NCBI GenBank assembly: GCA_963575645.1
Contig: OY754468.1
Location: 13,764,001-13,828,000 of the forward strand
DNA from: Xanthostigma xanthostigma
Taxonomy: Eukaryota; Arthropoda; Insecta; Raphidioptera; Raphidiidae
DNA length: 64,000 nt
Reading direction: 5' to 3'
Shown here: piece after piece, positions 1 to 11,737 of the stretch
Numbering within the stretch: the stretch's first letter is position 1
Layout: each line of letters begins with the position of its first letter
Made by a program: the position numbers and the translations under genes
The notes under the pieces: model-generated
The model's database searches: none
Seen by the model: only the letters and a program-made list of their open reading frames with translations
What the model was told of the DNA's origin: nothing

Positions 1-740
1 TGGACCTAAAAAGTCATAATTTAAGGGTGGGAATGGAAATCAGCACTGCTTTATATTGTTTTACTAGTCGTACAAACTAATAGAAGTGAACTTTGATCAT
101 TTTTCACATTTATTTTTTTAAAAATGTACCATAACCAAATACACAAAAAATCGGATCAAAATCTTGAATTCTCTATCTTACCGAAAATAACCAGTATCAC
201 CTGACAGTTTTCCCTTATAAAGTATGTAAAGAAGAGGAAGTAAAGTCTGATATTCCAAGCTTATGCGTAGACGTAGTCTATAACAGTCAGAGATAAAATA
301 TTGTGGATTTAAAGCGACGAGTGAAGTGTGCTTTTATTATATTGTGGAATATTAAACTTTGCAATTCAAATGTTCTGTGCTTTGACTTCTTTCTAGAGTT
401 TCGCATAATAAGATAATCGAAATATAAAATAGAAGCTTTTAAATGCTTGTCTAGCAGCCAAATGAGAGCAAGTGAAAGTGAATATAAAGCTGATTAACGA
501 TCTATTCTGTTTTATGTTATGCAGCTATGAATAGAAACATCTGGTATAAGAAAATACTCACTGAAAACTTTTGATAATAATAGCTCATAAATTCGATACT
601 TAAGGAGGTTGGTTAAAAAATTCAAAAAAATACAATTTGTTAAAATTTTAAAGAGATGTTATTCTCAGTGATATACATTATATCTCAAATTTTGAACATT
701 ATGGACAGTTTCATTAGTCACCTAAGGAAGACCTATATAT

Positions 741-1390
741 TATGTTACCGGCCAAGCCCGATTTCAGGACAAACTAGTTTTGCCTATATACGATAGGATA
801 AACCAGTATAGCCTACACCAAATTGGTCTGGCCTAAGCTCGATAGGACAAACCAGTTTAGCCCGGACTGAACTGGTTTGTCCTATTATTCATAGTGATTG
901 TATTAGAAAAAGTTAAATCTCTGCCCACTGTTACCTACAAAAATATGCGATGACTACATACGGACCAAATTTTTATGGTATAAATTTTTTTAATAAATTT
1001 CCACTCAAAACAAGGATTTTAGAATAAAAAAATTTTAAAAGAAATGTGCAGAAATTTTTATTACAAAATTGTTTCTACAGCATAAAAGAATTCTTTGACT
1101 GTCATTAATTACTGTATGAATGACAATAAACTTTATTATTTATTTTGAGAAATCATGATTTTTTTCCAGTATATTATTTATTTTACATTGAAATTAGTTC
1201 AAACTAGGTAGGCTATACCAGTTTATCCTGGTGTGTACTAGGACAAACTGGTTAAACTGGTTTATCCTATCGAGCTTAGACCAGACGAGTTTGGCCTAGC
1301 CTATACCGGTTTATCCTTCGCATATAGGTAGAACTAATTTAGCCTAGACAAAACTAGTTTGTCCTGTAATCGGGTTTGGCCGGTAACATA
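741..1390. mobile_element. TIR element with long imperfect inverted repeats
   Basis: Ends TATGTTACCGGCC and GGCCGGTAACATA face each other. The arms extend about 145-190 bp and are built from variants of a short motif (AGGACAAACTAGTTT, AAACTGGTTTGTCCT). TA flanks both ends, suggesting a Tc1/mariner-type MITE. The roughly 320-bp middle (885-1205) is AT-rich and non-coding. Confidence 0.7.
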
Positions 1391-2570
1391 TACACACACA
1401 ATAATGATGGATGGACAAAGGATTTCAATTACAAAATTTTCAAAATCCAGTTCAGTTGAAAAAGTAAATAAGTCTTTTTGCACCTTAAATTTAAAATAAT
1501 CTTTAACAAATATACACACTCCTCCGTGTTTTTTTGTTACTACGGCAAAAAATTGCTGCCAACTGATAAGAATCGATAGGACAGTTATTTCTTCAATAAT
1601 AATCCAGTGGTCATATAAACAAATAACTTGACTCTCAAATTATATAATTCATTTAAATGTAGTTGTAATAAGTCTACTTTATTTTATAGGCATTGTACAT
1701 TACAGTAAAATATATTCAAATACTCAATTTCCGAATTATTACCGATATTTAACTTTTTTGACCCGTCTGTATTATCGATTATGTTATTATATTTATCTTA
1801 AAAGTTATTTGTGTTTTTTGCATTTATAGGTTTAATTATTTCATATATTATAACGCTGCAACTAGCCGCGAGTTTGACTGAATGTATTTTACCGTTTATA
1901 CTTTGTATATTTTGATGAAGTTTATTAAAAATTATTAAAAATGTGCGCAAAGTTATTTAGCGTTCAAAATTTTCCGACTTTATCATTAAAAAGAAAATCG
2001 TTTGATTATCGCACCAACCGTCCAAATATTGGCGTTATAAATTTCGACTTTTAGACTTATATCGGTACCTATTTTGAAACTTTTTAGTATCCCTGAGATT
2101 TTAACTCTCCAAAGGTAAATGCATAGTCTGGAAATTCGGGAGCTAAATAATTTAGTACATTATCTGTTTTAGTTGATAGGTAAATCCAAAGTTTGCTTTC
2201 CGCTATAGCCAACTGATTACTTGCGGAGCGATTTCTCTTACAATTTTGCGTTTCCTTCGGTTTTGGACTAACGTGAACTTTCCTTCATTATCCTTTTTAT
2301 TGTCATTTTTGTCCACTATTAAATTATAGCCATCCTGATTAGATACATAATCAATATTGTATTTGCTGGATGTTGTACAGTTTCGTTTGTTTGTCTAGGA
2401 TTTTAATATGAGAATCTTTTTGTTTTATAGTTGTTTTCATTAACAATTCAGAATGATTTAGCAAAATGTTTCATAGATGGCGCTAGCCCCGTTAATTTAT
2501 TACCTCCTTTTAGATTTTCGATTTCTGATAGTAATTTTCGGTTACTTTTCTTTAAAATCAGCAAATTTAG

Positions 2571-2741
2571 TTATAAGAATTCCATCTGGTCATGCACAGC
2601 TTTTTGAATTATTCCATTCAAAAGTGCACTAAATTCTACACTACACAGTGCATTTGTGATTATTGTAATTATATTTAACAAATCTAGTTCATTAGATGTG
2701 TCCTCTTTTTTAGAGGATTGACTTGGCGTGTTACCCACCAT
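2571..2741 (-). pseudogene. small LINE ORF1-like fragment
   Basis: A 56-residue ATG-started frame (MVGNTPSQSSKKED...) has helical Ile/Leu-rich sequence. After a frameshift, coiled-coil-like sequence (KLLSEIENLKGG) continues to about 2490, with broken frames to about 2100. It resembles the N-terminus of a LINE ORF1 but has no diagnostic domain. It lies downstream of the RT fragment on the same strand, the reverse of normal LINE order. Confidence 0.35.
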
Positions 2742-2749
2742 TTCATGCT

Positions 2750-3390
2750 GGGTTATAGATCGGCTTGCGTAATATGTTTAGTATTGTCTGTATATGCACG
2801 TCCCACTTCATTCTGTAGTTTAGGTTAACATCAAGATATCTGATACTTTTTACATTTATCAGCGGTGTACAGTTACAAACAAGGTGCAGGTCATAGTTGC
2901 AGATCCGTCGGTTGTCCTATTGCGTTGACACTAAGAGTAATATATTTTCTATTCGTTATGTTCAACATCACTAGGTTATTGCTAATTCATCTATATGTTT
3001 TTGTCATTTGTTTCTCTGTCTCTGCTATTGTCTCGTCCCAGATATGACCCGAGAAATCCAATACAATGTTATCAGTGTATGATAATATCAGTCCATTAGT
3101 TTCAATGTTACACGGGTCATTACCGTATAGTAAGAAAGGAATAGGTCCAAGTACTGTATCCTGTGGAACACCGAAACTGATAGAGCATTCTAAACTCAGC
3201 ACTGTAGCAATTCTGATAGTGTGTGCCTTTTTTGTCAGATAACTTTCAAACCATTTGAAAGGTATGTCACGGGTTCCAATGTTGGAAAGATTTTGGAGGA
3301 AAATTTTGTGAGAGATTGTAACAAGTGCTTTCGACAAGTTTAGAAATAGCACTAGGATTGTTTGTCTTTCTCTATGCCAAAACCTTTTTT
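2750..3390 (-). pseudogene. non-LTR retrotransposon reverse transcriptase fragment
   Basis: The minus-strand translation between 3352 and 2987 contains FLNLSKALVTISHKI (RT motif F-D-x-x-K-A-F-D), FKWFESYL, ISFGVPQDTVLGPI (motif GVPQGTVLGPILF) and LSYTDN in place of the catalytic YADD. Downstream, after frame changes, VKSIRYLDVNLNYRMKWD near 2860-2770 matches the LGV-x-L-D region. The active-site Asp pair and GVPQG Gly are mutated, so this is a dead CR1/Jockey-like LINE. Confidence 0.8.
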
Positions 3391-4199
3391 CAAGTCGGTT
3401 AAGAAATGGTTACTTATTTAAAATACAGTGTACTTTTATTATTCCAATTATATTCTATCTTTCATTCGTCTTAGAAAATCTCAGAAAAGGTAGTTCAGCG
3501 AGACAGTTAGTTCGGGGGTGAACCCGTAAAATTTGTCAGAATTTTTGCAATTGAATTTATTCCGTCATCAATGATTTTAGAATTTAGACTCAAAGTGAAC
3601 TCTTTTTCTGTGCAGTGAACAAGTCTGATCTGTCAGGCACTGAAGTGAAACTCGAGAGAAACGAGTTTAGGTAACAAACTTCAATTTTGTTGTCTTTAAT
3701 ATATTGATTTTAATTCGTTTGAGGACCTTTGAACCGATAAGAGAAAATAATCGAGAAAGTGGCAGTTAACAGAAACTCTCAATAAGCGGTTGTCGTTTAC
3801 GTTTTATTTTATCGACATTTCTTGTAATTAATATTAATTCATTTTAGCACGGTTTAAAATATAGAATAATTGGAGACCATGTTATAAATATTAATTTTGA
3901 GTCAATCAATATTTATAATTAATTTTATTTTTCATCTTTCATGTACGTTGTAGTACCTACATGAAATGCACCTTAGTAAAGAACCACTGTATCTGTTTGT
4001 CGTTTTGATGAATGGTTGCGCTGCGGTGCGTGTAGTGAGCCGTGATTCATCTCGCGACAGATAGATGCTTACTACCTAAATTTTATTAATTAAAATTTTA
4101 TTTATGAATTACTAACGCGTTCGCATTGTTTGCGATACGAGATTTATTGAGGTCAGAACAATTTTTGAAGCTCGCTTTATCTGATTTTTTACACTGATA

Positions 4200-4353
4200 G
4201 AGTATGATCGCCAATTCGTCTGCTATCACTTTACACTTTGGTGCGATAGAACATTCGTCCGCCATAACATTACACTGAGTATGATCGCCAATTCGTCTGC
4301 TCTCACAATACGCTTTGGTGCGATAGAACATTCGTCCGCCATGACATTACACT
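4200..4353. repeat. 77-bp direct tandem duplication
   Basis: Two copies of a 77-bp unit, 4200-4276 and 4277-4353, each starting GAGTATGATCGCC, with a few differences. A further partial match lies just to the left. No gene is recognised. Confidence 0.8.
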
Positions 4354-5354
4354 GACCTAATTGTTGGACCCATTAATAAAAAAAAAACACAACGTAGGGA
4401 GGACCAGAATCAACCTGACCCGACCTTTTGTTCTGTCAATAATGACTTGACCCCTGTGGTAGTAATTCGTTATTTGCACGAGTTTGACCTTTTTATATGA
4501 TTGAAAGCATTGTTATGCTGAAATTGTATACTGTATTCTGTTATACTTTTTGACCAAGAGAATGAACATAATTTAATTATTGTTAAAACTATACGTAACA
4601 CTTTTGTATCACGTCTATTTATTTTAAAATATTTCTGTGAAAATTAGTTTACTAACCTGATTTAAAAAACAACCCAATATCAACTAAGTAACTTACCAGA
4701 ATAACCAGAATCAAACATAGTTATTTGTTAAATTCTGAAGCCGAAGTTAACAACGTGACAACCAGCCAATTGATATGAAAACCAAACAGTTAATTTATTT
4801 TGTAAATGTTTTAATTATAAAGTAAATGTGACGTTTCGCTTAATTAAAACATTCTTAAAAGTTATGAAAAATATATTATCAAACTTTTTACAGTAATAAT
4901 TATGACTTAATTCTGTAAGACAATTTAAACAAAAACAAAATTAACAACTTTTTTGAATACTTACTCTACTTAAATTAAAAAGAAAGAAACTTAACTAGTC
5001 TATTAAAAAAGAAAAAGTAGTAACTCTACATTTTTATAGGTTTTGTAGAAATAAGTTGCGCAAGCGAATATGTGTGTTTAATAAAATGAGACTTCCAGTC
5101 CACCTAATTATTCTTTAGTAATATGTTTGCAGAATATTAGAGTAGAGATTTACAACTATAATATTCACATAAGTATTGCACCAGAAATTTTCTACATGTC
5201 ATATAAAAATGGGGAAAACTAAATTTTTCTCGTTTAATAAGTTTTTGGCATTATTTTCAATTTAGTGGATACTATAAGTATTCAAAAAAATGTTTTTTTG
5301 ACCTTGCAATTTGCAAATGCAATATTGACCGCTCTGTATATAAAGTATATATAG

Positions 5355-5420
5355 TTTTTACCCGCGACTTCGTTCGCGTGGAATTAGTGTGTACAATAGG
5401 TCATACGCATGAGACACAAA
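5355..5420 (+). repeat. 5' end of a lepidopteran-type dispersed repeat
   Basis: TACCCGCGACTTCGTTCGCG is the usual 5' start of a very common moth/butterfly repeat whose 3' end (tail TAATATTAGTATGGAT) occurs at 8328-8625. The middle appears displaced by nested insertions. Confidence 0.5.
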
Positions 5421-5639
5421 ATTAGTTTAAATTTTTATTTTGAAATATATTTTAGTTCCTGATCATATCGTAATGGTTATTTTATTAATCTAATCACTGA
5501 AAAAAATACAAATAATAAAAAAGAAATGTATAGAAAATACGCGTTAATTATTTTCGAATTTTCTAAACGCAACGTAACAGTTTCCATGGCGACTGTGTTG
5601 TCTCACAGTAAGATTATGTCAGTATTTAGAGAAAACAAC

Positions 5640-5840
5640 AAACAAATCTCATTTAGAACATTGATAGTTTGACATCAAGGTTGACATGCATCCTATATCA
5701 TGACGTCACATAAGCCCGCCAACATGGCCGATTGTTTAAACAGTCTATTTTTGAATCAATTTTTTTCCGTATTATGGTTGACTAAATAATCTATTAAAAA
5801 TGCAAAATACATGCATATGACCTATTGACATACAAAAAAT
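5640..5840 (+). repeat. dispersed repeat with CRE-like TGACGTCA, copy 1
   Basis: The segment around ATCATGACGTCACATAAGC, followed by a Phe-rich AT stretch and ATGCATATGACCTATTG, recurs in inverted orientation at 14930-15190. It contains a TGACGTCA palindrome and an ATGGCC motif. No coding content. Confidence 0.65.
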
Positions 5841-5880
5841 TAATAATTAATAAAAAAATCAAAAATTCAAGCAAGACTTT

Positions 5881-6058
5881 CTATTTTAAGACGCTTCTAT
5901 AAAAAGTGTTATTTGTTTTACCATCTTTGGCAAAAACATACAGATTTTGTGGATTCGATACACGTGAGCAAGCCACATACAGTTGGTCGTGCGAAAAACT
6001 TGATTTTTTTAAGTGACTGCCAGCTTCGTTAATGCTAGAAATTGTAATCTTTTAAATT
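5881..6058 (-). pseudogene. Helitron helicase C-terminal fragment
   Basis: The minus strand reads SHLKKSSFSHDQLYVACSRV, then SNPQNLYVFAKDGKTNN, ending at TAG 5883-5881. F-S-H-x-Q-L-Y-V-A-C-S-R-V is the conserved last helicase motif of Pif1-type Helitron RepHel proteins. It continues in the fragment at 7458-7690 after removal of the Penelope-like insertion between them. Confidence 0.85.
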
Positions 6059-6205
6059 TAACAAAAAGTCATAATTCACAAAACAATGTTAATAATGTTG
6101 ATTGTCCTTTTATAGTAATTCCTTTTTTTGGAAAATATTTCACTAAAATTTAATTCATTTCTTAAAAATTTAAACATAAAAACTGTTTTTAATGTTAAAA
6201 AAAAA

Positions 6206-6839
6206 TTGGTTGTCTGTAAAGTCGGTTTATGGACGATAGTTTTACGTGATAACGTATTCCGTAATACATAACCTAAATTTATATAATAATTATAGTAATT
6301 CGAATCTATGATATTGCATCTTTCGCTTCAAATTTAGGTTAATTTTATTTATTTAAATTACTCACCATATAATATAATAGTTTTTTTTTAACTTTCTTTC
6401 TTTCGTATTTATTTTAAGTCTCAAAGATTAGCTGTCATAATATTTATAAAACAATTGTTTCACTGTTTATATAAAATTCCAAAACCTACTTACAATATTT
6501 AAGTATTTTCATACGTCAAAAAATTGATTTTTATAATGATAAAATTTGTAAGAAAACGATTTTTTCGAGAGATGAGACCTAGCTAAAACGATTTTTTGCC
6601 CCCCAAAATCCCTTTTCAGTAAATTTCATCCAAATCGTTAGGGCCGTTTTCGAGAAAAGCACGCACAGGGTCAGGCGGAACGTTACGAACGTTAGGAACG
6701 TTACGTCAGGAACGTTACGTCAGGAACGTTACGTCAGGAACGTTACGTTAGGAACGTTACACTTTTTCGTGCATGCAGCCGGTGTTTTATCAATTTATAA
6801 GATTGGTGATTCATCAATTTATAAGACGTTATCACGTCA
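6206..6839 (+). mobile_element. Helentron-like non-autonomous element X, copy A
   Basis: Begins TTGGTTGTCTGTAAAGTCGG and ends GACGTTATCACGTCA. Both ends carry a short subterminal inverted repeat (ACGTGATAACGT near the start, ACGTTATCACGT at the end). Just before the 3' end is a variable tract of GGAACGTTAC units, then a short hairpin-capable stretch. It interrupts the Penelope coding sequence in an A-run. No TIRs or clear TSD; with T/A-rich target and subterminal repeats it resembles Helentron/DINE-type elements. Confidence 0.65.
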
Positions 6840-7219
6840 AAATAAACTTGATAAAATTATTAAAAAGGGAAAAGATAAAATTAATAAATTACAAAAGCAT
6901 AATGTTGTATATAAAATTAATTGTGAAAATTGTAATAAGAATTATATTGGTCAAACAAAAAGCGCTCTTAAAACAAGAATAAGAGAACACCAGAATAATC
7001 ATAAATTAATCCCTGATAAACATAATTTAATAACTAAACACAAATTAGAACTTGACCACAAAATTAATTGAGATGATATAAAAATTTTAGATAATGAAAC
7101 TAATTTTTTTAAAAGAAATATTTCGGAAATGTTACATATAAAATCAAATAAAAATTCTCTCAATGCTCAATTAGATACGGAAAATTTAAGTAATATATAT
7201 AATATTATTTTGAAATAAT
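6840..7219 (+). pseudogene. Penelope-like GIY-YIG endonuclease domain
   Basis: The translation has a zinc-finger-like CENCNKNYIGQT in which YIG belongs to the GIY-YIG nuclease motif, preceded by VVYKI and followed by LKTRIREHQ, the conserved Arg/His helix. This arrangement is diagnostic for the C-terminal endonuclease of Penelope-like retroelements. An in-frame TGA at 7069-7071 (probably from TGG) interrupts it, and homology runs on to LSNIYNIILK. Only the end of the element is present; no reverse transcriptase is seen. Confidence 0.85.
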
Positions 7220-7457
7220 ATTGTTTTTAATAATTTTTGTTTCTTTATAGGTGATCACAATTATTTCCATGACTACGTAATAAAAAATCTTTCACGAATT
7301 ACATTAAAAATAAATAGAAACTAATTATTAATTATTTTTTTATATTTTTAGATCCGTTCTGAAGAAGATCCAAATCCGGATCGAAACGTTAATGTATTAT
7401 TGATATTTTTTGTTAATATATTGTCTGAAAAATTGGTCGATAATTTTATTTATTGAT

Positions 7458-7690
7458 GTAATCTTTTAAATTAAAAATGCAAATCCGTAGGCATAATTGT
7501 TATTCGTGGTATTAAAACACTGTCTCCTTAAGATTTGTCACTAATTATAATAGCACTAACAATATTTCGATCCAGATGAAAAACTTGCAAACCATATTAC
7601 ACAATTTGGGCGCATCAAGATTTCGCATTAAAAGAACCGGAACACCCACTTTTTAATCCCTAATTTAGAAGAGGGAATTTAACCCACTGA
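7458..7690 (-). pseudogene. Helitron helicase fragment, upstream part of the interrupted copy
   Basis: Across frameshifts the minus strand reads KVGVPVLLMRNLDAPKLCN, then NIVSAIIISDKS, then GDSVLIPRITIMPTDL. These match the Pif1/Helitron segment (VGxPV-L-LRNL-P-KLCNGT ... VLIPRI-I-PTD) that precedes the motif at 5881-6058. Stops and frameshifts show it is dead. Confidence 0.8.
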
Positions 7691-7710
7691 GGGGTTCATT
7701 AAAAAAAAAA

Positions 7711-8327
7711 TTGGTTGTCTGTAAAGTCGGTTTACGGACGATAGTTTTACGTGATAACGTATTCCGTAATACATAACCTAAATTTATATAATAATTATAA
7801 TAATTCGAATCTATGATATTGCATCTTTCGCTTCAAATTTAGGTTAATTTTATTTATTTAAATTACTCACCATATAATATAATTGTTTTTTTAACTTTCT
7901 TTCTTTCGTATTTATTTTAAGTCTCAAAGATTAGCTGTCATAATATTTATAAAACAATTGTTTCACTGTTTATATAAAATTCCAAAACCTACTTACAATA
8001 TTTAAGTATTTTCATACGTCAAAAAATTGATTTTTATAATGATAAAATTTGTAAGAAAACGATTTTTTCGAGAGATGAGACCTAGCTAAAACGATTTTTT
8101 GCCCCCCAAAATCCCTTTTCAGTAAATTTCATCCAAATCGTTAGGGCCGTTTTCGAGAAAAGCACGCACAGGGTCAGGCGGAACGTTACGAACGTTACGA
8201 CCGTTACGAACGTTAGGAACGTTAGGAACGTTACGTTAGGAACGTTACACTTTTTCGTACATGCAGCCGGTGTTTTATCAATTTATAAGATTGGTGTTTC
8301 ATCAATTTATAAGACGTTATCACGTCA
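7711..8327 (+). mobile_element. Helentron-like element X, copy B
   Basis: Almost identical to copy A over its length, differing mainly in the number and phase of the AACGTTAC units (8180-8250). It has inserted in the lepidopteran-type repeat whose 3' part follows at 8328. Confidence 0.65.
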
Positions 8328-8625
8328 AAAAGGTAGTTTATGTTCTTCCCCAGAGTTTAAACTTTCTCCATATTAAATTTTATTACAATCGGCCGGTCTG
8401 GCCGTGAAAGCGTAACTTCATACAATATTACAACCCCCCCCCCACCTCATTCCCATAGGTGTTGAATTTTGAAAAAAAGTAGCCTACGGTCTTCCCCAGG
8501 CTTCAAAATATCTCCATATTAAATTTCATCACAATCGATCCAGCGGTTTGGCCGTGAAAGCGAAACAGATAGACAAAAAGAGTTACTTTCGCATATTGTA
8601 TAATATTAGTATGGATAAGCAAAAT
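8328..8625 (+). repeat. 3' end of lepidopteran-type repeat (RTE/SINE-like tail)
   Basis: Two related segments (TTCTTCCCCAGAG..., GTCTTCCCCAGGC...) are followed by TTTGGCCGTGAAAGCG, a tract of 'cagatagacaaaaag' type and the terminal TAATATTAGTATGGAT. This tail is familiar from very many lepidopteran insertions (recognised from memory). A C-run lies at 8432-8441. Confidence 0.55.
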
Positions 8626-9654
8626 TCAATGTAAGATTTTACAACATTACACTGTTTCGTAAGTTTGGTTTCATATTTTCATTTCAATTTGCCTTCAGTC
8701 AGCCTTTCGGTTTCTATTTTTTTCGTACCCATTTTTCATAAACTCAATCTGAACTCGACTCATGAAAACTGACTCCAGTTTCGATAAATAATCTTGAAAA
8801 GTTTAGACGCACTGTGCGCATCGATCGGGGTGCAGCTATTAAAGGGAGGATCTTTAAGCTTATCTCGTCTTAAGGCATAAAATAAATGCATAAAATTTTT
8901 ACCTTTTACAATATAAAACTGATTATAACGTTAATGTAACGTGAAAACACCGTTCTTTACGGTGGCTTCCAAGCATAAAATAAACTCTGCTTTTTTATAT
9001 CTGTATATACTTTCTTAGATGAAATCTAGAGTAGGGACTTGTAGAATTAAATACGAGGATTAGTTGAAAATTATCTAGTTACCGTTTTTCCTATTTTCTC
9101 TACTACTTGCGTATAATATGCACATGTAGTTCAATGCAATTATCTAGTCTCTTTTTAATTCCTTGTCTTGATTTCTCTGTTCTCGGAAAAAAAGTAGTTT
9201 ATGTATCTCGTTCGTAAATGAAACAGTTATACGAGGTTATATTATTTTAAAACGAGTCATCCGAGACATAATATCATTACGAACAAGAAGCCAACTTTCT
9301 TTTAGTACGTACCTTCTATAAAATAGCTGATTTTCACTCGAAATAGGTGTATATTCGTACATCTGACACTTCACTGTTCGACCATATTGAAATCAAATAC
9401 GACAACTACGCCAACTTTGCTGTCTCTGAAGTAGTTTTTTTTTATTGTTTAGATAAATTTGGGTGAAAATTATGAAAACATGTCGCCGATCCGTCGTTTT
9501 GCCATAAGACCATGTTAATTATGCTTAACTTCAAAGTCAATTATAATTTAAATAATCGGTTAACCCCCCGTCAAATTTTCAGAATATATATAAGATATAT
9601 ACAAAAAAGAATATAGTTTTTTTTCTAAATTGCTATCGTGCTCGTACATCCAAA

Positions 9655-9750
9655 CAAAAATATACCTTCACCGAATATGGGGATTGACCCAACATTCCGA
9701 GACTAAGAGTCTAAAGCTATATCACAGACCTACGCATTGGTAATATACAT
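9655..9750 (-). repeat. tRNA-derived SINE-like segment
   Basis: The minus strand has an A-box-like TATAGCTTTAG, an anticodon-arm-like ACTCTTAGTCT and a B-box-like GGGTCAATCCCC in tRNA order and spacing. The match is degenerate. It is better read as a SINE head than a functional tRNA. Confidence 0.4.
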
Positions 9751-10127
9751 GACTTGATAATATATCAATTCGAATTTATTCATAAATTTTGAAATTAAAG
9801 TCAATTAAATTGTTTATAACCATTAATAGCGATAGAATATTTCAATCCTGATATTTTTCGTACAATCTATACATAATATTCACGATTTTATTAAGATTTT
9901 TTTGAGCGATCTTCAACGAGATGTGAGTAGGGAACGGCTATTTTTATGGGTTTTTGAGCTGAATCGAATTGCACTGAAAATATGTTTGTTCCGAGAACTG
10001 GGAAATTAATGCAGGTAGTTTGATCAATTGTTCTGGACCAGGAATGTCAAACACGCGGCCCGCCTACAAGTTGTCTGCGGCCCGGCAAGGTTGGCGCGGG
10101 TAAAAGCGACAATAGCGCACCTCTTGG

Positions 10128-10340
10128 ATGGTTAGTCGTATTTTAGCTATGTTTGGTAGCACATATTTGTGCAAACAACTATTTTCAACTTTGAAAAATA
10201 ATAAATCGGCGGAAATATCGAAATTAACAAACCAGCACGTGCAATCCTTCTTAAAAATAGCTACAGCTCAGCAAATTCATCCAAATTTTAAGATTTGGTT
10301 CAAGATAAACGTTGCCAAGTTTCTTAAAAAAATGATATGA
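10128..10340 (+). pseudogene. hAT transposase C-terminal (dimerisation) fragment
   Basis: FGSTYLCKQLFSTLKNNKS, then SKLTNQHVQSFLKIATAQ, is the C-terminal hAT dimerisation domain as found in GTF2IRD2/ZBED/SCAND3-like transposases. The DNA-binding zinc finger and catalytic core are missing. About 70 residues remain open, then a stop. Confidence 0.82.
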
Positions 10341-10521
10341 TCTATTTATGCAGTTTTATTTAACTAATGTTAGTTTGAAAAGACAGTTTTTTTTAATACT
10401 CATACATTATTGTGTATGTAATTACCATGTTAAAAAATATCTGTTTAGTTTCAATTGTATTTTTATTTTGGTAATGCAGCCCGCAGCTTGTGTGTAAAAC
10501 TTGATATGGCCCTTTAGGCAA

Positions 10522-11008
10522 GACGGCGAGGAGTTTTAGCTGTATTTTTCGGGCACAGGCGAGATTATTGTTGGAATCACTTCATTTTAGGGTGTAGTTC
10601 AACCCCCTAAGTTTGCTTACAAATTGTTGGTGTGCTTGATTTTATTTATTTTTATTTTTTCGTAAAAAAATAGTGAAAAAAACGTGTTTTTTTAACTTTC
10701 GGGGCTATTTGCAAGTTAACAATTGCACTTAGCGACCTCTGTCAGTGCTCATTTATTAGGAAATTTCATAAAGAACAACTATCTTAATGCATATGCTATA
10801 CTAAAAGTCAAGAGGAACGGAGATATTAAAGGAAATAGAGAAAAAAGCACCATTTTCGTCAGTAATGGTCAATTATAAAATCAAGCACACCAACAATTTG
10901 TAAGCAAACTTAGGGAGTTGAACTACACCCTAAAACGAAGCGATTCCAACAATAATCTCGCCTGTGCCCGAATAATGCACTTTTTAATGTTTTTACATCC
11001 TCGCCGTC
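10522..11008. mobile_element. foldback MITE nested in the hAT relic
   Basis: Arms of roughly 125-135 bp (GACGGCGAGGA...GGGCACAGGCGAGATT and its complement) enclose about 225 bp of AT-rich DNA. No convincing TSD is visible. Confidence 0.7.
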
Positions 11009-11737
11009 TAGTCTACTTGGTGGTAAACGAGTTTGGCATGCCTGCTCTGGACTAATATAGTTTTTCTCAGTAGTTTAAAATAATGTCATGATCATACTGT
11101 CATGATCATAACTTGAACATTGGTTGTTCCAATTTCAAAACCAAATTGCAATTTTTGTTTTATTCGAGCCGTAACTGACACTATCAATATAATATGTAAT
11201 TAAAAATCGAAACAGTAATTTTGAGCATCGTAAACCGGCTTATATTCTCATTTTATCAAATTTTGATAAAGTAAGGAAGAATAACAACTATCTTTATTTT
11301 TCATTAAGTGGTCAACATTTCTTGCACTCTGTTTTTCGCCTTGGCGAGATCTTTGATAATTAATCTCGATCTCGTACGTTTATTCTTGATCTCATATTAA
11401 AATTCGAGACAAGAAAAATATTATTTTTCGTCTCATAGAAATCGGTGACAGCACTTAAAGTGACAATATTATTCACTGACATAACCTCGCACATCGTGTC
11501 TACCTCACGTCGTTTTATTTGAATGAAATAGTTTCAAGGCGTGGATAATACTATACAATAATGTTCACGTTTATGAGTTTAATTACGAACAATAATTTTT
11601 GTCCATTTAAATTTCAATTATTTTCTTTGTATTTACGAAGCAGCTCTCTTTTATTTTTCATTATAAAAAGTAAAAGACGCTCCATTTCTTAAATGTTATT
11701 TGAAATTTTTATTGTCACTTGTACAACTAAGTACCTA

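Larger units (their letters stand above)
6059..7456 (+). mobile_element. Penelope-like element inserted in Helitron, with 16-bp TSD
   Basis: The insertion is flanked by TGTAATCTTTTAAATT at 6043-6058 and 7457-7472. Left of the nested X element (6206-6839), frame pieces FLENISLKFNSFLKNLNIKT are visible. To its right the coding sequence continues to a GIY-YIG nuclease domain, then a 3' region ending in the hairpin and TATTTATTGA terminus shared with copies at 49.9 and 51.2 kb. Confidence 0.82.
10039..11044 (+). mobile_element. hAT transposon relic (Charlie/GTF2IRD2-like)
   Basis: Terminal repeats CAGGAATGTCAAACACG and (rc) CAGGCATGCCAAACTCG match at 14 of 17 positions. They are flanked by 8-bp duplications TTCTGGAC (10031-10038) and CTCTGGAC (11045-11052), 7/8 identical. 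A hAT C-terminal dimerisation segment is inside, and a foldback element is nested at 10522-11008. Confidence 0.82.
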
